NCBI GenBank assembly: GCA_025330725.1 | Contig: JAIWND010000003.1 | Location: 124,001-188,000, forward strand | From: Chlamydoabsidia padenii | Taxonomy: Eukaryota; Mucoromycota; Mucoromycetes; Mucorales; Cunninghamellaceae | DNA length: 64,000 nt | Direction: 5' to 3' | Made by a program: the position numbers and the translations under genes | Shown here: piece by piece, positions 42,501 through 56,483 of the stretch | Position numbering within the stretch: the stretch's first letter is position 1 | Layout: the number at the start of each line of letters is the position of its first letter | The notes under the pieces: generated by a model | Told to the model about the DNA's origin: nothing | Database searches by the model: none | The model's input: the letters and a program-made list of their open reading frames with translations, nothing else

Positions 42501-45500
42501 AAGAGGAGGATGTCAGTATACTATATATATATTTATATTACTTTGTTAGTTATATTTCCTTACCATTCATAATCAATATCCCTGCATTGACAGTTTTCTT
42601 GAATGACTTCAGGCGCTTTAAATCTGTTACCAACCTTGCAAATATGATCCCTTTTACGACGCCAGTAAGCAGTTTTCTTGCCAAGCAGACAAGCATCATC
42701 ACCATCATCATCCTTGGCTATCCATTTTTCAAAGTCAGATTTTTCGTCGTTATTTTCATCGAGGTTGCATTGTTCAACATCTGTCCCGGCAAAATCCACA
42801 ACAATGATGACTGGAGACCGCATCGCTTCACGTTGATGGCCCATGATGACAAATTTGAGAGTTGAAGAGAGTGGGTCAGTTGTGAGAGTAGTGACACGGA
42901 TTGGTTCGTCAGCAAAAGTATAGCCATGCCATGTATCGCCTTGATCCCAAGAGTACAAGAGTTCGTTTGTCGGTCCTTCGTCATTGATCAAGACAAGAAT
43001 CGAGCCTTGATCGCCAAATTCATAAAGATGTTCGCCTTCTTGTATCCGTACCCAGCTATGCCCAGCATCCCGAGTTAAAAAAGTGTCGCTTTGTTCATAG
43101 GGTAAGAGAGAAGAGCCAACATTGCCAACTCCCATCGCCAAGCCAGGAACCCCACCAGCAGTGAAGATAGCACCAGGGCCATGGATATCAGTTCGACTAT
43201 GCAAGTTCAATGTGCAATCCTTGCTACTACAATCGAATTTGTTGGGAGGAGATAAAGGCTGCCAATGACCACCATCGTCCCAGCTGATCATTGTCCTGAC
43301 TTGTTTGGCCACATCGCGAGCACCACCCACCAAATCATCCGCGTTCAGTACTTGATTTGCCAGAATTATACCATCGATTCCTTGCATCTTTTCAAAGTCC
43401 ACATAGCCCAATGAGTTACCATTGGTGTTATCAAGAGATACATGATAGAATGTGCCATTGTCGTTGGATTTGTAGAGAGCTCCATGTGCCTTGCCTTGAG
43501 TAACCGATTTAAAGATATTCATTATGATGGAGTGAGTGGTTGATTGCAAAACAGTGAATGTCTAGAGAGAGAGAGAGAAAAAAAAAAAAAAGACTGTTAG
43601 TAAGAGTGATATTTTCAAAACTCCAATTTAACCAGTCTACTTACATTACGATCAATATATTGTCCAGGTGGGAATTGAGCTTCGCTAAAAGTGTCACCAT
43701 TGATGCTGACATACACATCGAGTTCACCTTTTTTGCTTGCCGCCACCGCCATAAAGTCTTCGATGACAAAGTATTCCACCACATTATCAAACAAGATTTC
43801 CTTGGAGTTGCCCCAATCCACCGTTCGTATCAATTGAAGCTGTTTTGACTGAGGTGAGGCATACAAAGAGCAGTAAACCGTTTCTTTCCGGATGTTGAAT
43901 TTCGAGTCCCGACCAAAGATGCATTTATCTACATGCAAACCAAAAGCATCCCAATGACGACCATGATCAAGAGACACATAAGCTTCGGACTGATGAGAGG
44001 TAGGGTCGTCGGCAATAAGTAGTAGCCAATTGTGTTCCTCATGATGGAAATCTAACTGTTGAGAGACGTGGAGACTGACAGGCCCAGGAATCGCTATAGC
44101 ATCCCAAGTGTCACCTTGATCTTCAGTAGCAAATAAACCATTATCCGAGACGGCATATGCGCGTTGATTGTTGAATTCATGCATAATAAACATATGGATG
44201 CGGCCTTGGTGTTGTAATACTTGTTTCCACTCCATACCATGTTCGCTAGAGTACCACAATTGGCCATTTCGGAGTCGCATGAGGACCTTGGGACTGTTAG
44301 CAAAATAAATGAATTGTTCCACCTCGTCGTCCAAAACGGTTTGATGCTTGGTGATTCCTTTTTCAGACTGTTGTAGATGGAATCCTTTGTTGTTGCCACT
44401 GGAAGGTGATGATGATTGAGAAGGGGTGTAGATGGTCTTGTCATTGTCGCTGCATGGTCGGTCTACTGGTGTATCCAATGGTAAGGAGCCGGGAGTACAT
44501 GTATTTCCAGGAATCAAGCGGTAGCCACTCGAAGCAATGTAGGTGTCCGATTTCGATTTGCATTGGTCCTTGTTGAGAGAATCGTTTCGATCGCGTTTGC
44601 ATTTTCCACTGGTATCCCGGCTAAAGTTAAAGTCGCATTCGTAATCCGCCTCCGTGCATTGACAGTTTTTCATTTCTTGTTCAGGTTCCTGAAAATCACG
44701 TCCTATATAGCAATCACGATCAGCCTTGCGCCGATAATACATTTGTTCGTGTCCCATGAGACAGTCAGGTCCATCCGTCAAGTCCCGTGCATACCAGCGT
44801 TCAAAGTCATTCGAGTCTTCATGATCAGGATCAAATAAGCATTGGCGTTGTTGAATATTGGTAAAGTCCAGATGAATAGATTGTACCCGATCAGAAGAGC
44901 CCCTTGCATGTGCCGAGCCAACCACTAGGATAAAGTTGCGTGATGTAGATTCGGGATCAGTGGTCAAAGATCGAGCACGGACAGACATACCAAGGTCATA
45001 TTTTTCCCAAGATTTGCCCCTGTCCTTGCTCCATAAAACGTGATTTGTTTCCTTTTCGTCGTCCACCATCAACAAAACAGAGCCCATATCACCAAATTCA
45101 TACTTGTGTGCGCCTTGAATGACCATTTTCCACGTCAAACCACCATCTGTCGACAAATAGGTATCGCATTCGTCATAGTCCAAAAGCTGATCACCAAAGC
45201 TACCGACACCCATCACGACACCTACAGCAGATTTCGAAGAAAATACTTGACCGGCATTATGAGGAGAAGTTACAGAGTGCAAGTGTAAAGCGCAATCAGC
45301 AGATGAGCAGGTTGGAGTTTGACCTTCAGTATCGACCACCTTTTTGATAGACGACCATGTAGCTCCATCATCAAAACTTATGCGAGATTGGATTTTCTTC
45401 ATGTTGGTGCTTCCACTTCTGATGTCCTTGGGATTAGCGACGACATTAGCGATCATGACACCTTCCACGCCTTGGATTCGTTCAAAATCAATAATGCCCA

Positions 45501-46774
45501 TCATATTCCGATTGGTGTATTCGAGACTCTTGACAAAAAAGGTACCGTTTGAATTGGACCGATAGAGAGAGCCATAGCCAATTGCATCACCACCAAGCAT
45601 ATCCACCAGTAAAGAAGAGCCTTCTGATTCGACAATAGTATACGCCTTTTCATGAATATCCGTACCAGGAGGAAAGACCGCTTCATGCCAATGTTCGCCG
45701 TCCAAGGAGATATAAAGATCCATATCAGTTCCAACCACCGAAGGTTTAACAGCTGCCACAAGATACCGACCCACCGTATTGACAGCCACCAACCCCGTTA
45801 CCCTTGTGCCCGTGCCAAAGTCAACCACTTGTTCGGTGTGGAAGAAATCTTCAGATTGCACCAACCGGAGTTCCTTGGGATCCAACATGTTTGACAATCC
45901 ACCCCCTCGTTTACTGGCCGATTCTACACACATGACTTCATTGACAGGGGCAACATCAAAATGAAGGCTGGAGACAGTCCAAATACATGATGTGGTGTGA
46001 GTTCGAAGCAGGCGCAAGTCTTTAAAGTTGTTCGTTGTATAGTGTGTCTATAAAAAAAAATACCTCCCAATGGTTAGTTCATCATCGTCAGTAGTAGCAT
46101 TCCCATGTCCAACGTACCTCTTCACGACAATCTGAATTTTGCCAACCTTTTTTGGTGCATTGGAATCCAGTAAATAGAATGTTACCAGGACGTCGAGCAT
46201 GGAAGGAGAGTTGTTGAGCCGTTACAGCTGGTTCCACCGGGGTTTCAAACGATTGCCACGATTTGCCTTGATCTTCAGTTTTCCAATGTTGCTTGTCCTT
46301 GCCCAGTACGTAAGCCTATATCATAAAAGCAAATGAGTTCATTTCCAATCTAGCCCCCCCCCGACTACTTTACCTTTTCAGTATCATAAGGGTGCTCATA
46401 TAAAAAGTGTGCATGACCCTCCATTTCCGATAGCTTGTTCCAATCTTTACCATGGTTATCCGACCGGAATACAGAATGAGAGTTGCCATCAAGCCAAAGG
46501 ACCACCTTTTAATAACAAACAAACACAAAAGTTCTGTTAGTATGTCATCACCACTTGAGGGAGGGAATCAACTACTTACGTCCGAGTTTTTAAAGTAAAA
46601 CATTCGTTCCGGTAAAGTATCAAAACCAGTTTTTTGAATGGAGACGCCTTGCGCTGTTACTGGTGTGATCCATCCAGAGATAACTGCCAAGACAAGTAAC
46701 GATGTTGCAATCAGGGCGGACCGTATTGTTGGAGTAGGTTTTCTCCTCCGCCACATGTATGTTAAGACCACCAT
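39576..46774 (-). CDS. VPS10: Sortilin/Vps10-type sorting receptor with three Vps10 domains
   Basis: Eleven exons (46580-46774, 46374-46505, 46118-46315, 43645-46047, 42564-43561, 40904-42475, 40559-40841, 40357-40466, 40191-40301, 39938-40129, 39576-39864) stay in one frame for 2160 aa. After an N-terminal hydrophobic signal (ATSLLVLAVISGWITPVTAQ) come three beta-propeller units. Each holds repeated SxDxGxxW blades (STDGGLTWK, TRDAGHSW, TRDAGKTW) and ends in a cysteine module (NCQCTEADYECDFNF, NCQCRDIDYEC, NCTCAAEDYECDFNF). Near the end are hydrophobic segments WTVYLFAPIFGAAIIFG and AFVSAIVIIPVALVGLI, then an acidic tail. Vps10 sorts carboxypeptidase Y and other hydrolases from the late Golgi to the vacuole. 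Yeast Vps10 has two units and about 1580 aa; this one has an extra unit. Confidence 0.92.
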
Positions 46775-47374
46775 AATCAAATGTTCTTATCAAGCGCCAG
46801 TGTCGGTTTGTTTTTTGTTGAAGTGTAAGTATTGTATCTATTAAAAGACCACCGTCTAAATAGAGAGAGAATAGATGGCAAGCAGTAGTGTAGTAAGGAA
46901 TAAGCTACAAATGAAGAGAATGGGGAGATAAAGTTTTTAATAAACAGGCACAAAGATTTCCAATAGCAACTTACCTTTAGCACCACGTCAATTGTTTCTA
47001 CAGATTATTTAAATAATAAAAGGAGAAATGATGAATGTGTGTTAAAGCAGAAGAAGATAAAACAAAAGGTATTGAATGTAAAAAAAGAAGAAAGAGACGT
47101 GTCCTGCTTTGAAGCCAAGAAATCCCCAAGTAGTCGGTATTTGAATATTTCCAACTTGTATGCGGAAATCCAAAATAACAATCATTGATTGGCCTAAATT
47201 AGAAGCCAAAGAGAGTCAAGACAAAGCAGTTTTCATAGTTATTACATTTTATTAGGATGAGTATGTTAAGAGGTTGTGGAATATATAAATGTGTGTGTGT
47301 GTGTGTGTGTGTTTTAGACAGATGGGGGTTGGAATATATAAAAATAAAACTATATGCAGGTATATAAAAAAGAT
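46775..47374. other. Intergenic region VPS10 promoter / kelch gene 3' end
   Basis: Contains a weak promoter motif (CGGTATTTGAA, near 47136) and a (GT)n tract at about 47289-47312. No gene seen. Confidence 0.45.
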
Positions 47375-49663
47375 CTAATCTATATGAATAGGGGCAAGTG
47401 TGGGGAAACTACTTGATTTAGTGGGATCCCGAATCGCCAAACGATGAGGAGGCGAGGTGATCATACGTGACAAACGAGTATCATCCCAAGTTGATAATTC
47501 CCGTTGACTAAGCCGATGTTGTTGTTGTTGATGCTGCCGATGATGTTGTTGAAGTTGTTGAGCCATGGTAATGATCGACCGAGGACTAGTGGGTCGACTA
47601 TGATCTTCCACATACCCAGATCCAAATCCACTACCACTTGATAACGTCGCACAGCTTTGCCGATGGTTCATTACCGCCAATTGTCGAGGAGTAAGATTAC
47701 CAGAAAAGTCCATATCATTATTGAATTCCACCCATTGAAGAGACGCTACGGATTTTGAGCCAAGCGAGTCCCGAGGATCCACTTGAAGATGAGGATAGAT
47801 CTTTTGCTGTTCATGCCGATCCCCGAGATTTAAAAGTTTCGTCAGGCCAAACATGCTGGATCGACGTTTGGTGGCATTCGTGGTGTCATCCGGTGTGTTT
47901 GATGACGGTGCAGAGTCTAGACTGGCAGAGGTCGTGTCGTTGTATTCGGTGATGGACACGTCTAATGGTTTGAATAAACTGAGTCGAAGGCGTTTGAATG
48001 CTATACTTGATCGTTTCTTTGTTCCATCTTCCCCAGAGTCATGATCGTCTTCTTGGTCTGAGCGAGTCATTGACTGATTGATATACATGGATGTATGACG
48101 AGGATCGATGCTGATATCTGGGTTGATGACTGGTGGGACAGGTGTTTCACAAATCCAATTCGTATACAATTGTCGACTTGGACTGTCAAGTAAATCCGGA
48201 TGATTATTGTTGTTGGTGCTGATGCTGAGTGGTGGTGCTGATGCTGGTAGGTTGGAAGTAGATGATGATGACATGGTGGATGACATGGTCGGTTTTGATT
48301 TAATCACTGGCTGTGGTAGCGATGTAGAAGATCCAAAAGAAGTTCGGAGACCAGATGCACTTACACCGAATTCCGAGCCAAAGGACATGTGGCTAAGACG
48401 TGTCTTGGCGGCTTCAGGTTGTTGGATCGCCATGCTTCGTCTTTCCACATAACTTTCACTAGGCCGAGGAGGTGTAGATAAGCTGAATCGAGCGGCCCGA
48501 GAGTGCAAGTCGTAATTCCGTTGTTGTCTTTTCCGTCGCTGATAGAATACAAACAAGATGATGCCCACCAACGCAAAGACTGCCACGACAATGCCACCAA
48601 TAGCTCCGCCGCTAATGCCATTGGTTGTGCCACCGTCATTTCCATCTGGAGTTACTGTTGATGATGGTGCACCTTGTCCTACATCTTCCGTTATAGATCG
48701 CAATGTAAGTCTCCTTTTGTGGTATCGTTGATTGCCGTCGTACGATGATTCCAGGTCCACTATCGTCGTATCCTTGTCGTCACCACCTTTCACCAGCATG
48801 AGTTTTTCCGAGATCATTGTTGCAACATGGCCAGCACGGGGTATCGAATGACCTAGGAAAGTAAAGGTGATCCCAGATGTATCGTACTCCTTGACATGAA
48901 CCCACCAAAGATCGTCCAGTAAAGTCAAAGTATCAGAGAGTCCACCATAAAGAATGGCATGTGTATCGTTGGCAGGTATCAAAGACGCATGAATTCGAGC
49001 AGTTGGTGATGAAGAATGATGTGTGAGCCGTTTCCATTCCATGGTCTTGGTGTTAAAGAGGGTGCAATGCTGAGCATAGGTATGATGATTAGCGCCAAAG
49101 CAAGTTAAAAGATGTGTCGAATGTGAGCGATACACGGCGAGAGCAACATGACCCATCAGTCCAGATGAGAATGGATCCCCTTGTACAGCAAGTTTTGACC
49201 ATGTTTTTGATAGCCAATCCAATGCCCAGATATCTGATTGTGGTTGATCGTCGTCGATTGTTGATCCACCTATCAAGAAGAGTTGTGTTGTATTGTTGTT
49301 GTTATGAATAAGTGTGGTGGTGTGAGCATAACGTCTAGACGGTGATGATGATGATGATGATGATGATGGTTGAATTGATACAGATGGTGGTGAATATTGA
49401 GTTTCTACGATAGTAATAGGTGGTTGATTAGGTTTACCAAATATAGATACCAACGTATTGTCAATCCAGTGTGTCGTGTGTCCTCTGGTTGGTAAAAGAG
49501 ACGATGGATATATAGTATTTGTTTCATGATGTGAGGATAAATAGAAGGATGTCAATACTTGATTTGCAATAAAGATGATTGTGCCGTTGGTTGTATTATT
49601 ATCAGAAGAGGTGCCTTTTAGTGATATCGAGAGAGTCGCCTGCTGTTGTGGTAGAGACATCAT
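47375..49663 (-). CDS. Kelch-repeat single-pass membrane protein
   Basis: A single 762-codon frame. The first 330 residues form kelch-type propeller blades (RRYAHTTTLI..LFLIGGS..DIWALDW, ARIHASLIP..AILYGGLSD..LDDLWWVHV). A Thr/Gly/Asn-rich linker leads to one transmembrane helix, GAIGGIVVAVFALVGIILFV near residue 370, followed at once by RRKRQQR. The cytosolic half is Ser-rich and low-complexity with Gln/His runs. The charge pattern puts the kelch part outside the cytosol, so a signal peptide is expected, but the first in-frame ATG (49663) has none. The frame is open upstream through a pyrimidine-rich F/L stretch without ATG, suggesting an unseen first exon. Relatives in Mucoromycota are common but uncharacterised. 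Confidence 0.8.
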   Translation of the reverse strand: MMSLPQQQATLSISLKGTSSDNNTTNGTIIFIANQVLTSFYLSSHHETNTIYPSSLLPTRGHTTHWIDNTLVSIFGKPNQPPITIVETQYSPPSVSIQPSSSSSSSSPSRRYAHTTTLIHNNNNTTQLFLIGGSTIDDDQPQSDIWALDWLSKTWSKLAVQGDPFSSGLMGHVALAVYRSHSTHLLTCFGANHHTYAQHCTLFNTKTMEWKRLTHHSSSPTARIHASLIPANDTHAILYGGLSDTLTLLDDLWWVHVKEYDTSGITFTFLGHSIPRAGHVATMISEKLMLVKGGDDKDTTIVDLESSYDGNQRYHKRRLTLRSITEDVGQGAPSSTVTPDGNDGGTTNGISGGAIGGIVVAVFALVGIILFVFYQRRKRQQRNYDLHSRAARFSLSTPPRPSESYVERRSMAIQQPEAAKTRLSHMSFGSEFGVSASGLRTSFGSSTSLPQPVIKSKPTMSSTMSSSSTSNLPASAPPLSISTNNNNHPDLLDSPSRQLYTNWICETPVPPVINPDISIDPRHTSMYINQSMTRSDQEDDHDSGEDGTKKRSSIAFKRLRLSLFKPLDVSITEYNDTTSASLDSAPSSNTPDDTTNATKRRSSMFGLTKLLNLGDRHEQQKIYPHLQVDPRDSLGSKSVASLQWVEFNNDMDFSGNLTPRQLAVMNHRQSCATLSSGSGFGSGYVEDHSRPTSPRSIITMAQQLQQHHRQHQQQQHRLSQRELSTWDDTRLSRMITSPPHRLAIRDPTKSSSFPTLAPIHID

Positions 49664-50949
49664 GATGGTTACTCTAGGATTAATATGATACAATGGAGAA
49701 TGATAAAAGGAAGGGAAGGGGGAAATAGTAAAGAAGAAGAGGAAGAAGAAAAAAAGGTGCTTCTGTAAAAAGGGAAAGAGAAGGGAAGAAAAATGAAACA
49801 AGAACCCAAAAATTAAATGAGTTTTTATTTTTGTGAAACAAAAAGTCAGCGTCGGGAGTTTAAAAAAGGTGCTGTGGATGGTTAACCCAAAAAAGGTGGA
49901 ACCACCGGTCGGTGATAAAAGTCCTTGCTATCACTTTCTTCTTTCTTTCACTCTCTTTCTCGTTGCTACATTATGGACTAATCAACGGGTAGTGCAATGC
50001 ACTAGTTCCTCAAGAAAACACCTCCCGCGAAATCAATACTCCGACATCCTTTAGCTTCTCGTGTAAGTGGATTCAAAAAAAAAAAAAAGTAGGGCTGACG
50101 TTGGAATGAAGGGTCTTTTTTTTTTTTTGTAACCCTCTGTGGCCAACCTTTTGTATTAATTACTTTTATCCCAAACATGGTTACTATCTATAGATAATGA
50201 CTCTGCGATCTACATCCTGTTGGACCAAAGGAACAACTACGGAAAGTCTAGGTAAGTATACAATAATATGATATGACAGATAAAGGATGTTTAACCAGAT
50301 TGATTTATAGGTGGGTCCCTCAATGGAAATGAAACCATCCATGTACTGACAAACGCACACGTGGCAAGCAACACATCAATAGATCCAAATTTATTGTGAA
50401 GGTAACACAGATATGCTGTATGGATGTGTAAAAGTAGGGCGTATCACTACAGGCACAGTAGAAGTAAGTGTCATCTTTTACTCTGTAAAAGTGGTATGAA
50501 ACCAAATTCACGTTTTATCGCATGATTCTTCTTTTACTAATAACCTGCTTTTATTTAGAACGTCAATAGCTGAAATAAAGTAGTGAAGACAACATGACAT
50601 GGACTCACTTTGTAGCTAGGCACATGGACATACTTGCTTCATGGAGCACGAACATTGGATTGATTGGGGCATCTCGGTGGTTTGGTAGCTATAGTACCCA
50701 CTTTTTTTTTTTTCTCTCTTTAGAAACTAGTCAATTAATAAACTCTCGTTAATAAAGATGATCCCATACTCTTTTAACACATTTCAACTGTCAATTGGAA
50801 CTTCACATGTTTTATTGGAAAAAGATGATACGATGAAACCCGAGAAAGGCACATTCAAATCCCGACATTATACACTACAAGTATTCTTTTTTTTTTTTTT
50901 TTTACTTCTTTTCCCTTCCCTTTTCAAAACACAATCTCTCGACATTTAA
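49664..50949. other. Divergent intergenic region, kelch gene / PFKFB-like gene
   Basis: A possible kelch promoter motif (CGTCGGGAGTTTAAA) lies near 49852. TTCAAATCCCG at 50854-50864 precedes the kinase gene. Short open pieces around 50200-50500 have splice-like borders (for example SAIYILLDQRNNYGKSR, GTAAGT at 50253) but do not assemble into a gene I can support. Confidence 0.4.
50854..50864 (+). promoter_or_regulatory. Recurrent promoter motif upstream of PFKFB-like gene
   Basis: Exact TTCAAATCCCG, 86 bp upstream of the ATG at 50950. Confidence 0.52.
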
Positions 50950-53057
<2,108 letters not shown>

Positions 53058-54068
53058 TTTACTACAATATAGGGTATTGATTATAATAAATAATGAAACT
53101 TTTATAACCTTTTTTGTCTTTTATTGTATAATGGTGGGAATCAGGTAGATATGGTTTTGGTCTAATTGGTCGGAAGACATCGACGTCAAAAGAGTCTGGT
53201 ACATTACATATAAGGTTATTGTTGCCACAAACTATGGGATCAGTAAAGAAATCAATTTTTTATTTACACACCATAGAATCAAGTGTATGATGATAATGAT
53301 AATGATGAAATGAAAGGGTGATAATGATACTAGATAGTAATGAAAATGAAGTCAAGTCAAAATGATATATGAAGTTATGTATGATAAAATGAAGCAAATT
53401 ATAATGATGGATGGTCTTCTTTTGTGTGGCTGAAGAATATACTGGTAGAAGGCAAGAATGAATTATCGCAAGTAAGGACAGTAAGTTGGTTTATGCCCGT
53501 ACATCCCACACCAGCTACTATAGAAAGAAGAAAAAAAAAGCGGGATTTGAATATTTTGAAGATCGGCATAATTTTCGTTGTTGAGTGTTTTTACATACCA
53601 TTGACCGCCGGCAGTATTAATACCAGGAATACCATCATTCCTTCCATTGTGATGTTGATGAGAGTGAGGTACCATTTGACAATTAAAAGAAAGTGAAAAG
53701 AGAGAGAAAGAAACCGAATGGCAAAAAAAAAGTCCCCTTTTTTATATCAAAAGAGAGGGTTGTTGTTGTTTTTTGTGAGACTTTCGGAAGGAAGGTATGG
53801 ACACTTTGTTCTATTTGTTTAGGGTCTGTCAAACTAAAACGTATGGTAGTAAACTCCCTTTCCCCCCTCAAACAAAAGACAATGTTGTTTTGTTTGATTG
53901 TTTTTGTGACACCAACCAAATCACAGACTACATCTTTTTTTTTTTATTTCTTTTTTTCCCAGGACCAATTCATATGTATATTGTAAACAAGAATATTTTT
54001 TATTATATAACACAAGTAATAACAAGTCATCATCTCTATTAGATGAAAAACTAAAGTTCTATATTGAA
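53058..54068. other. Intergenic region with ATGATA-rich tract
   Basis: A 3' flank with ATGATAATGA-type repeats near 53290-53400 and a motif GCGGGATTTGAA at 53540-53551. A small His/Asn-rich frame (minus, 53463-53675) is not convincing. No gene supported. Confidence 0.4.
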
Positions 54069-54646
54069 TCAAGTACGTTCAGTGACAATAATGATAAACA
54101 TGGCCAACAAGACAGCCAAGACGCATATGGAACCAAGCAAGACAGCCCCCCTACTTGCTGGGAATTGACCTTGAGTAAGAGCATATTGTGAGTGGAAGTA
54201 GCGTGCATTGGCAAAATACAGAAACACAATACTGAGTGCCACAAACGTTGCCCCTAGTGCCCGGCCCACCTCGAGTTTGTTGCTTGATGATGGATTCAAA
54301 TGATAGAGTTGGGTGATGGCTAGAATAAAGTTGGGTGAGTATCACCTTCCATCCTGTTATTTTTTTCCCATACACTTTACCTACGCCAACTGTAATTAAT
54401 GAGAGTGAGGTTCGTAGCCATGCCAAAAAAGTCCGTTCGTTAGCTATTAAAAAAAAAAAAAAAAATATGCATAAAAAGAGAGAGACATGAAGACAAACAT
54501 TTTCCGTTTTTTTTTTTTTTTTTTTGCACAAGGGGAACTTACCTAAATGATCTCTAGCCACACTAGCTTTATTTTCCAATAAGATCGATGTTGAGAGTGT
54601 TTTGTATCCATTATGCATCCAGGTAAATACTCGAGGCCATTGTCGC

Positions 54647-54683
<37 letters not shown>

Positions 54684-54948
54684 CGGAAGAAGGGGCTGAT
54701 TGTTCTTGTTGAGCCATAGATGCTTGTCGCTCTTGTCGTTGTAAATGGTATTCTGAGCGCATCTGTTCCTTCTCTTGGTTGGTCTTGGTTCGTATCAGGA
54801 ATGGAAGTGGAAAGTCATGGATGCGTTCGTTATCAGTGGAATTTGTCGTTGTTGCATCGTCTTCGTCCATTTGTCTTTGGATCGTTGTATCAGATGGCGA
54901 TAAGGCTGTAGGTGAAGCACAAGTCTGTATTGTAGTGGGATGTGCCAT
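54069..54948 (-). CDS. DUF202-domain membrane protein (Vtc1-related)
   Basis: Exons 54543-54948, 54381-54443 and 54069-54319 give 239 aa. Residues 1-130 are hydrophilic, with a Gln tract encoded by a CAA/CAG repeat near 54650-54680. The last 110 residues are a DUF202 domain: ANERTFLAWLRTSLSLITVG forms the conserved R-T-x-L-A-W-x-R-T element and helix 1. Two more helices follow (GATFVALSIVFLYFANARYF, AVLLGSICVLAVLLAMFIII). DUF202 also makes up the membrane part of Vtc1 and the VTC polyphosphate polymerase. Fungal stand-alone members of this size are uncharacterised membrane proteins, probably of the vacuole or plasma membrane. No SPX domain is present. Confidence 0.83.
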
Positions 54949-55486
54949 GGTGGTATAATAATTAACAATAAAAGAGAGAGAGAGAGAGAAGAGAGAGAAA
55001 AAAAAATCGGAAAAGTCCGGTCGAATCTTTTATTGGTTAGGCAACGTCACGCCGAATCATCATTCATCATCCCATGTTGATAGTTACAAAGAGTAGATAA
55101 AAAGTTGAAGAAACAAAAAGAAAATAAAGAGCAAGTAAAAGAAGAAAGAACAACTTTGTACATTCTTTTATTTTTATGCCAACACTACTATGCAATTTTA
55201 TTTTCATTGCACCATCGACCTTGATTTTCATTGGGTCTCCGATTTCCCTTTTCAACACCGGTTATTTGATTTCCCATTACCGCCGGGATTTCAAATATTT
55301 GGCCATGCATCATGTCAAACACGATATTGTATTCTTTATTTATTAAAAGGGGACAATATAAAAAGAAGAAGGGGAATCTATACAGCAAGATAAAAAATAA
55401 AAATAAAAAAAAAATAAAAAACTACTAATAGTTATTAAAAGTATAAACCTAATGGTGGAGGGAGGAAGGGGGACAGTAATCGCTAT
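54949..55486. other. Intergenic region DUF202 gene / TVP18
   Basis: Promoter of the DUF202 gene and 3' flank of TVP18, with a (GA)8-type run near 54973-54988 and CCGGGATTTCAAAT near 55283 resembling the promoter motif. No gene seen. Confidence 0.42.
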
Positions 55487-56483
55487 TTAGACTACATTGT
55501 CAGTACCAGTACCACCCAAGATTCTATATACGTTATAAAGAAATGGTTTAGTAAAGAAAAAGATCAACATTTAACTTTTTTTTTTTGTCTTACCTTGAGC
55601 TGGCAAAGGCTTGACCCATAACAGCAGCACCCACTATAGAAGTAAATCAGATTAGATTATTGTCTCGTAAAGGTGAAATAATTACTTACGATAAGAGATG
55701 GCAGCAAGTAACAAGGCGACGGCGGCAGCAATCAAGGGAGTGGCACCAGATACAAGATTGGAGAGAAACATGATGACGGCAAAACTGAAAAAAAAAAGAA
55801 ACAATAAATAAATGCCATACTTTCCCCCTCCCCTTTCTTTTTATGATCCTTACATCAAATACATGGCACCTCGAAAGTAGCAGTTTTCAAAGTATGAGAT
55901 GAATCCATCCCTATGAGTAAGTTGTTAGTATTCCGCCTTTGCTTCGAGTGTGTGAACTTACAATTTGGGACTGGTGGGGCAGAGCTATAAGTATAAAGTA
56001 GCAAGGGTGGATTAGTATATCATCTTGCTTGACTTATTCTTACCTTGAGACACAAAGGGATTTCGACTAGTACGAGAAGGAAGGCAATTACCCTATTTAA
56101 AATAATCAATTCAATCATCATCCAAACATTTAGGCAGTATATGTGTACATTCCCTTACCATCCAACAATACTAAATGCAACGTGGCTCATAAAACCAACG
56201 ATACCAAGAGCAATCAACACTATCATTTTTTGATAGACCTAGTTAGTATATACGTTCCCTTCTTATTTTCCAGTTACTTACAAATAATAGAGACAATACC
56301 AAGCCTACAATAATAGGTTAGTTACGAATGGTAATGTTATCTTGGTTTCTTCATCACCACCAGTCTGTTTCCCTTTTTCCCCTCCATTGTTAACATGAAA
56401 CAATAGAGGTACCCCGACAGTTTCCCTTACCATTGACCATAAAGAGCCAAGTTCATAGATTTCGCTTCGTCAAAACAACCCAT
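55487..56483 (-). CDS. TVP18: Golgi membrane protein Tvp18
   Basis: Nine short exons (56431-56483, 56282-56304, 56159-56219, 56044-56092, 55962-55984, 55854-55910, 55690-55784, 55594-55633, 55487-55523) join in frame to 145 aa. The order MGCFDEAKSMNLALYGQW, helix 1, then VEIPLCLKLCPTSP, FENCYFRGAMYL and two further helices (FAVIMFLSNLV, LIAAAVALLLAAISY) matches the yeast Tvp18 pattern (EEAKSRNFSLYGQW, VEIPFLLKICP). Tvp18 is a four-helix protein of Tlg2-containing late-Golgi vesicles. Two exons are only 23 nt. The conserved frame also decided the acceptor of exon 3: an in-frame alternative 19 nt upstream gives a nonsense reading. Confidence 0.9.

Noticed and set aside
47289..47312. Regular (GT)n tract considered as a regulatory or CRISPR-like array
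   Set aside because: A simple microsatellite without spacers; similar (CA)n and (GA)n tracts occur at 22.1, 27.7, 36.9 and 58.97 kb.
50190..50560. Splice-like fragments (SAIYILLDQRNNYGKSR; TNAHVAS)
   Set aside because: The pieces do not join into a frame longer than about 25 codons and stops follow; no protease or polymerase motif is complete.
53463..53675. Small His/Asn-rich and Cys-containing peptide ORF
   Set aside because: A promoter-motif copy sits in the middle, there is no signal peptide, and no splice arrangement was convincing.
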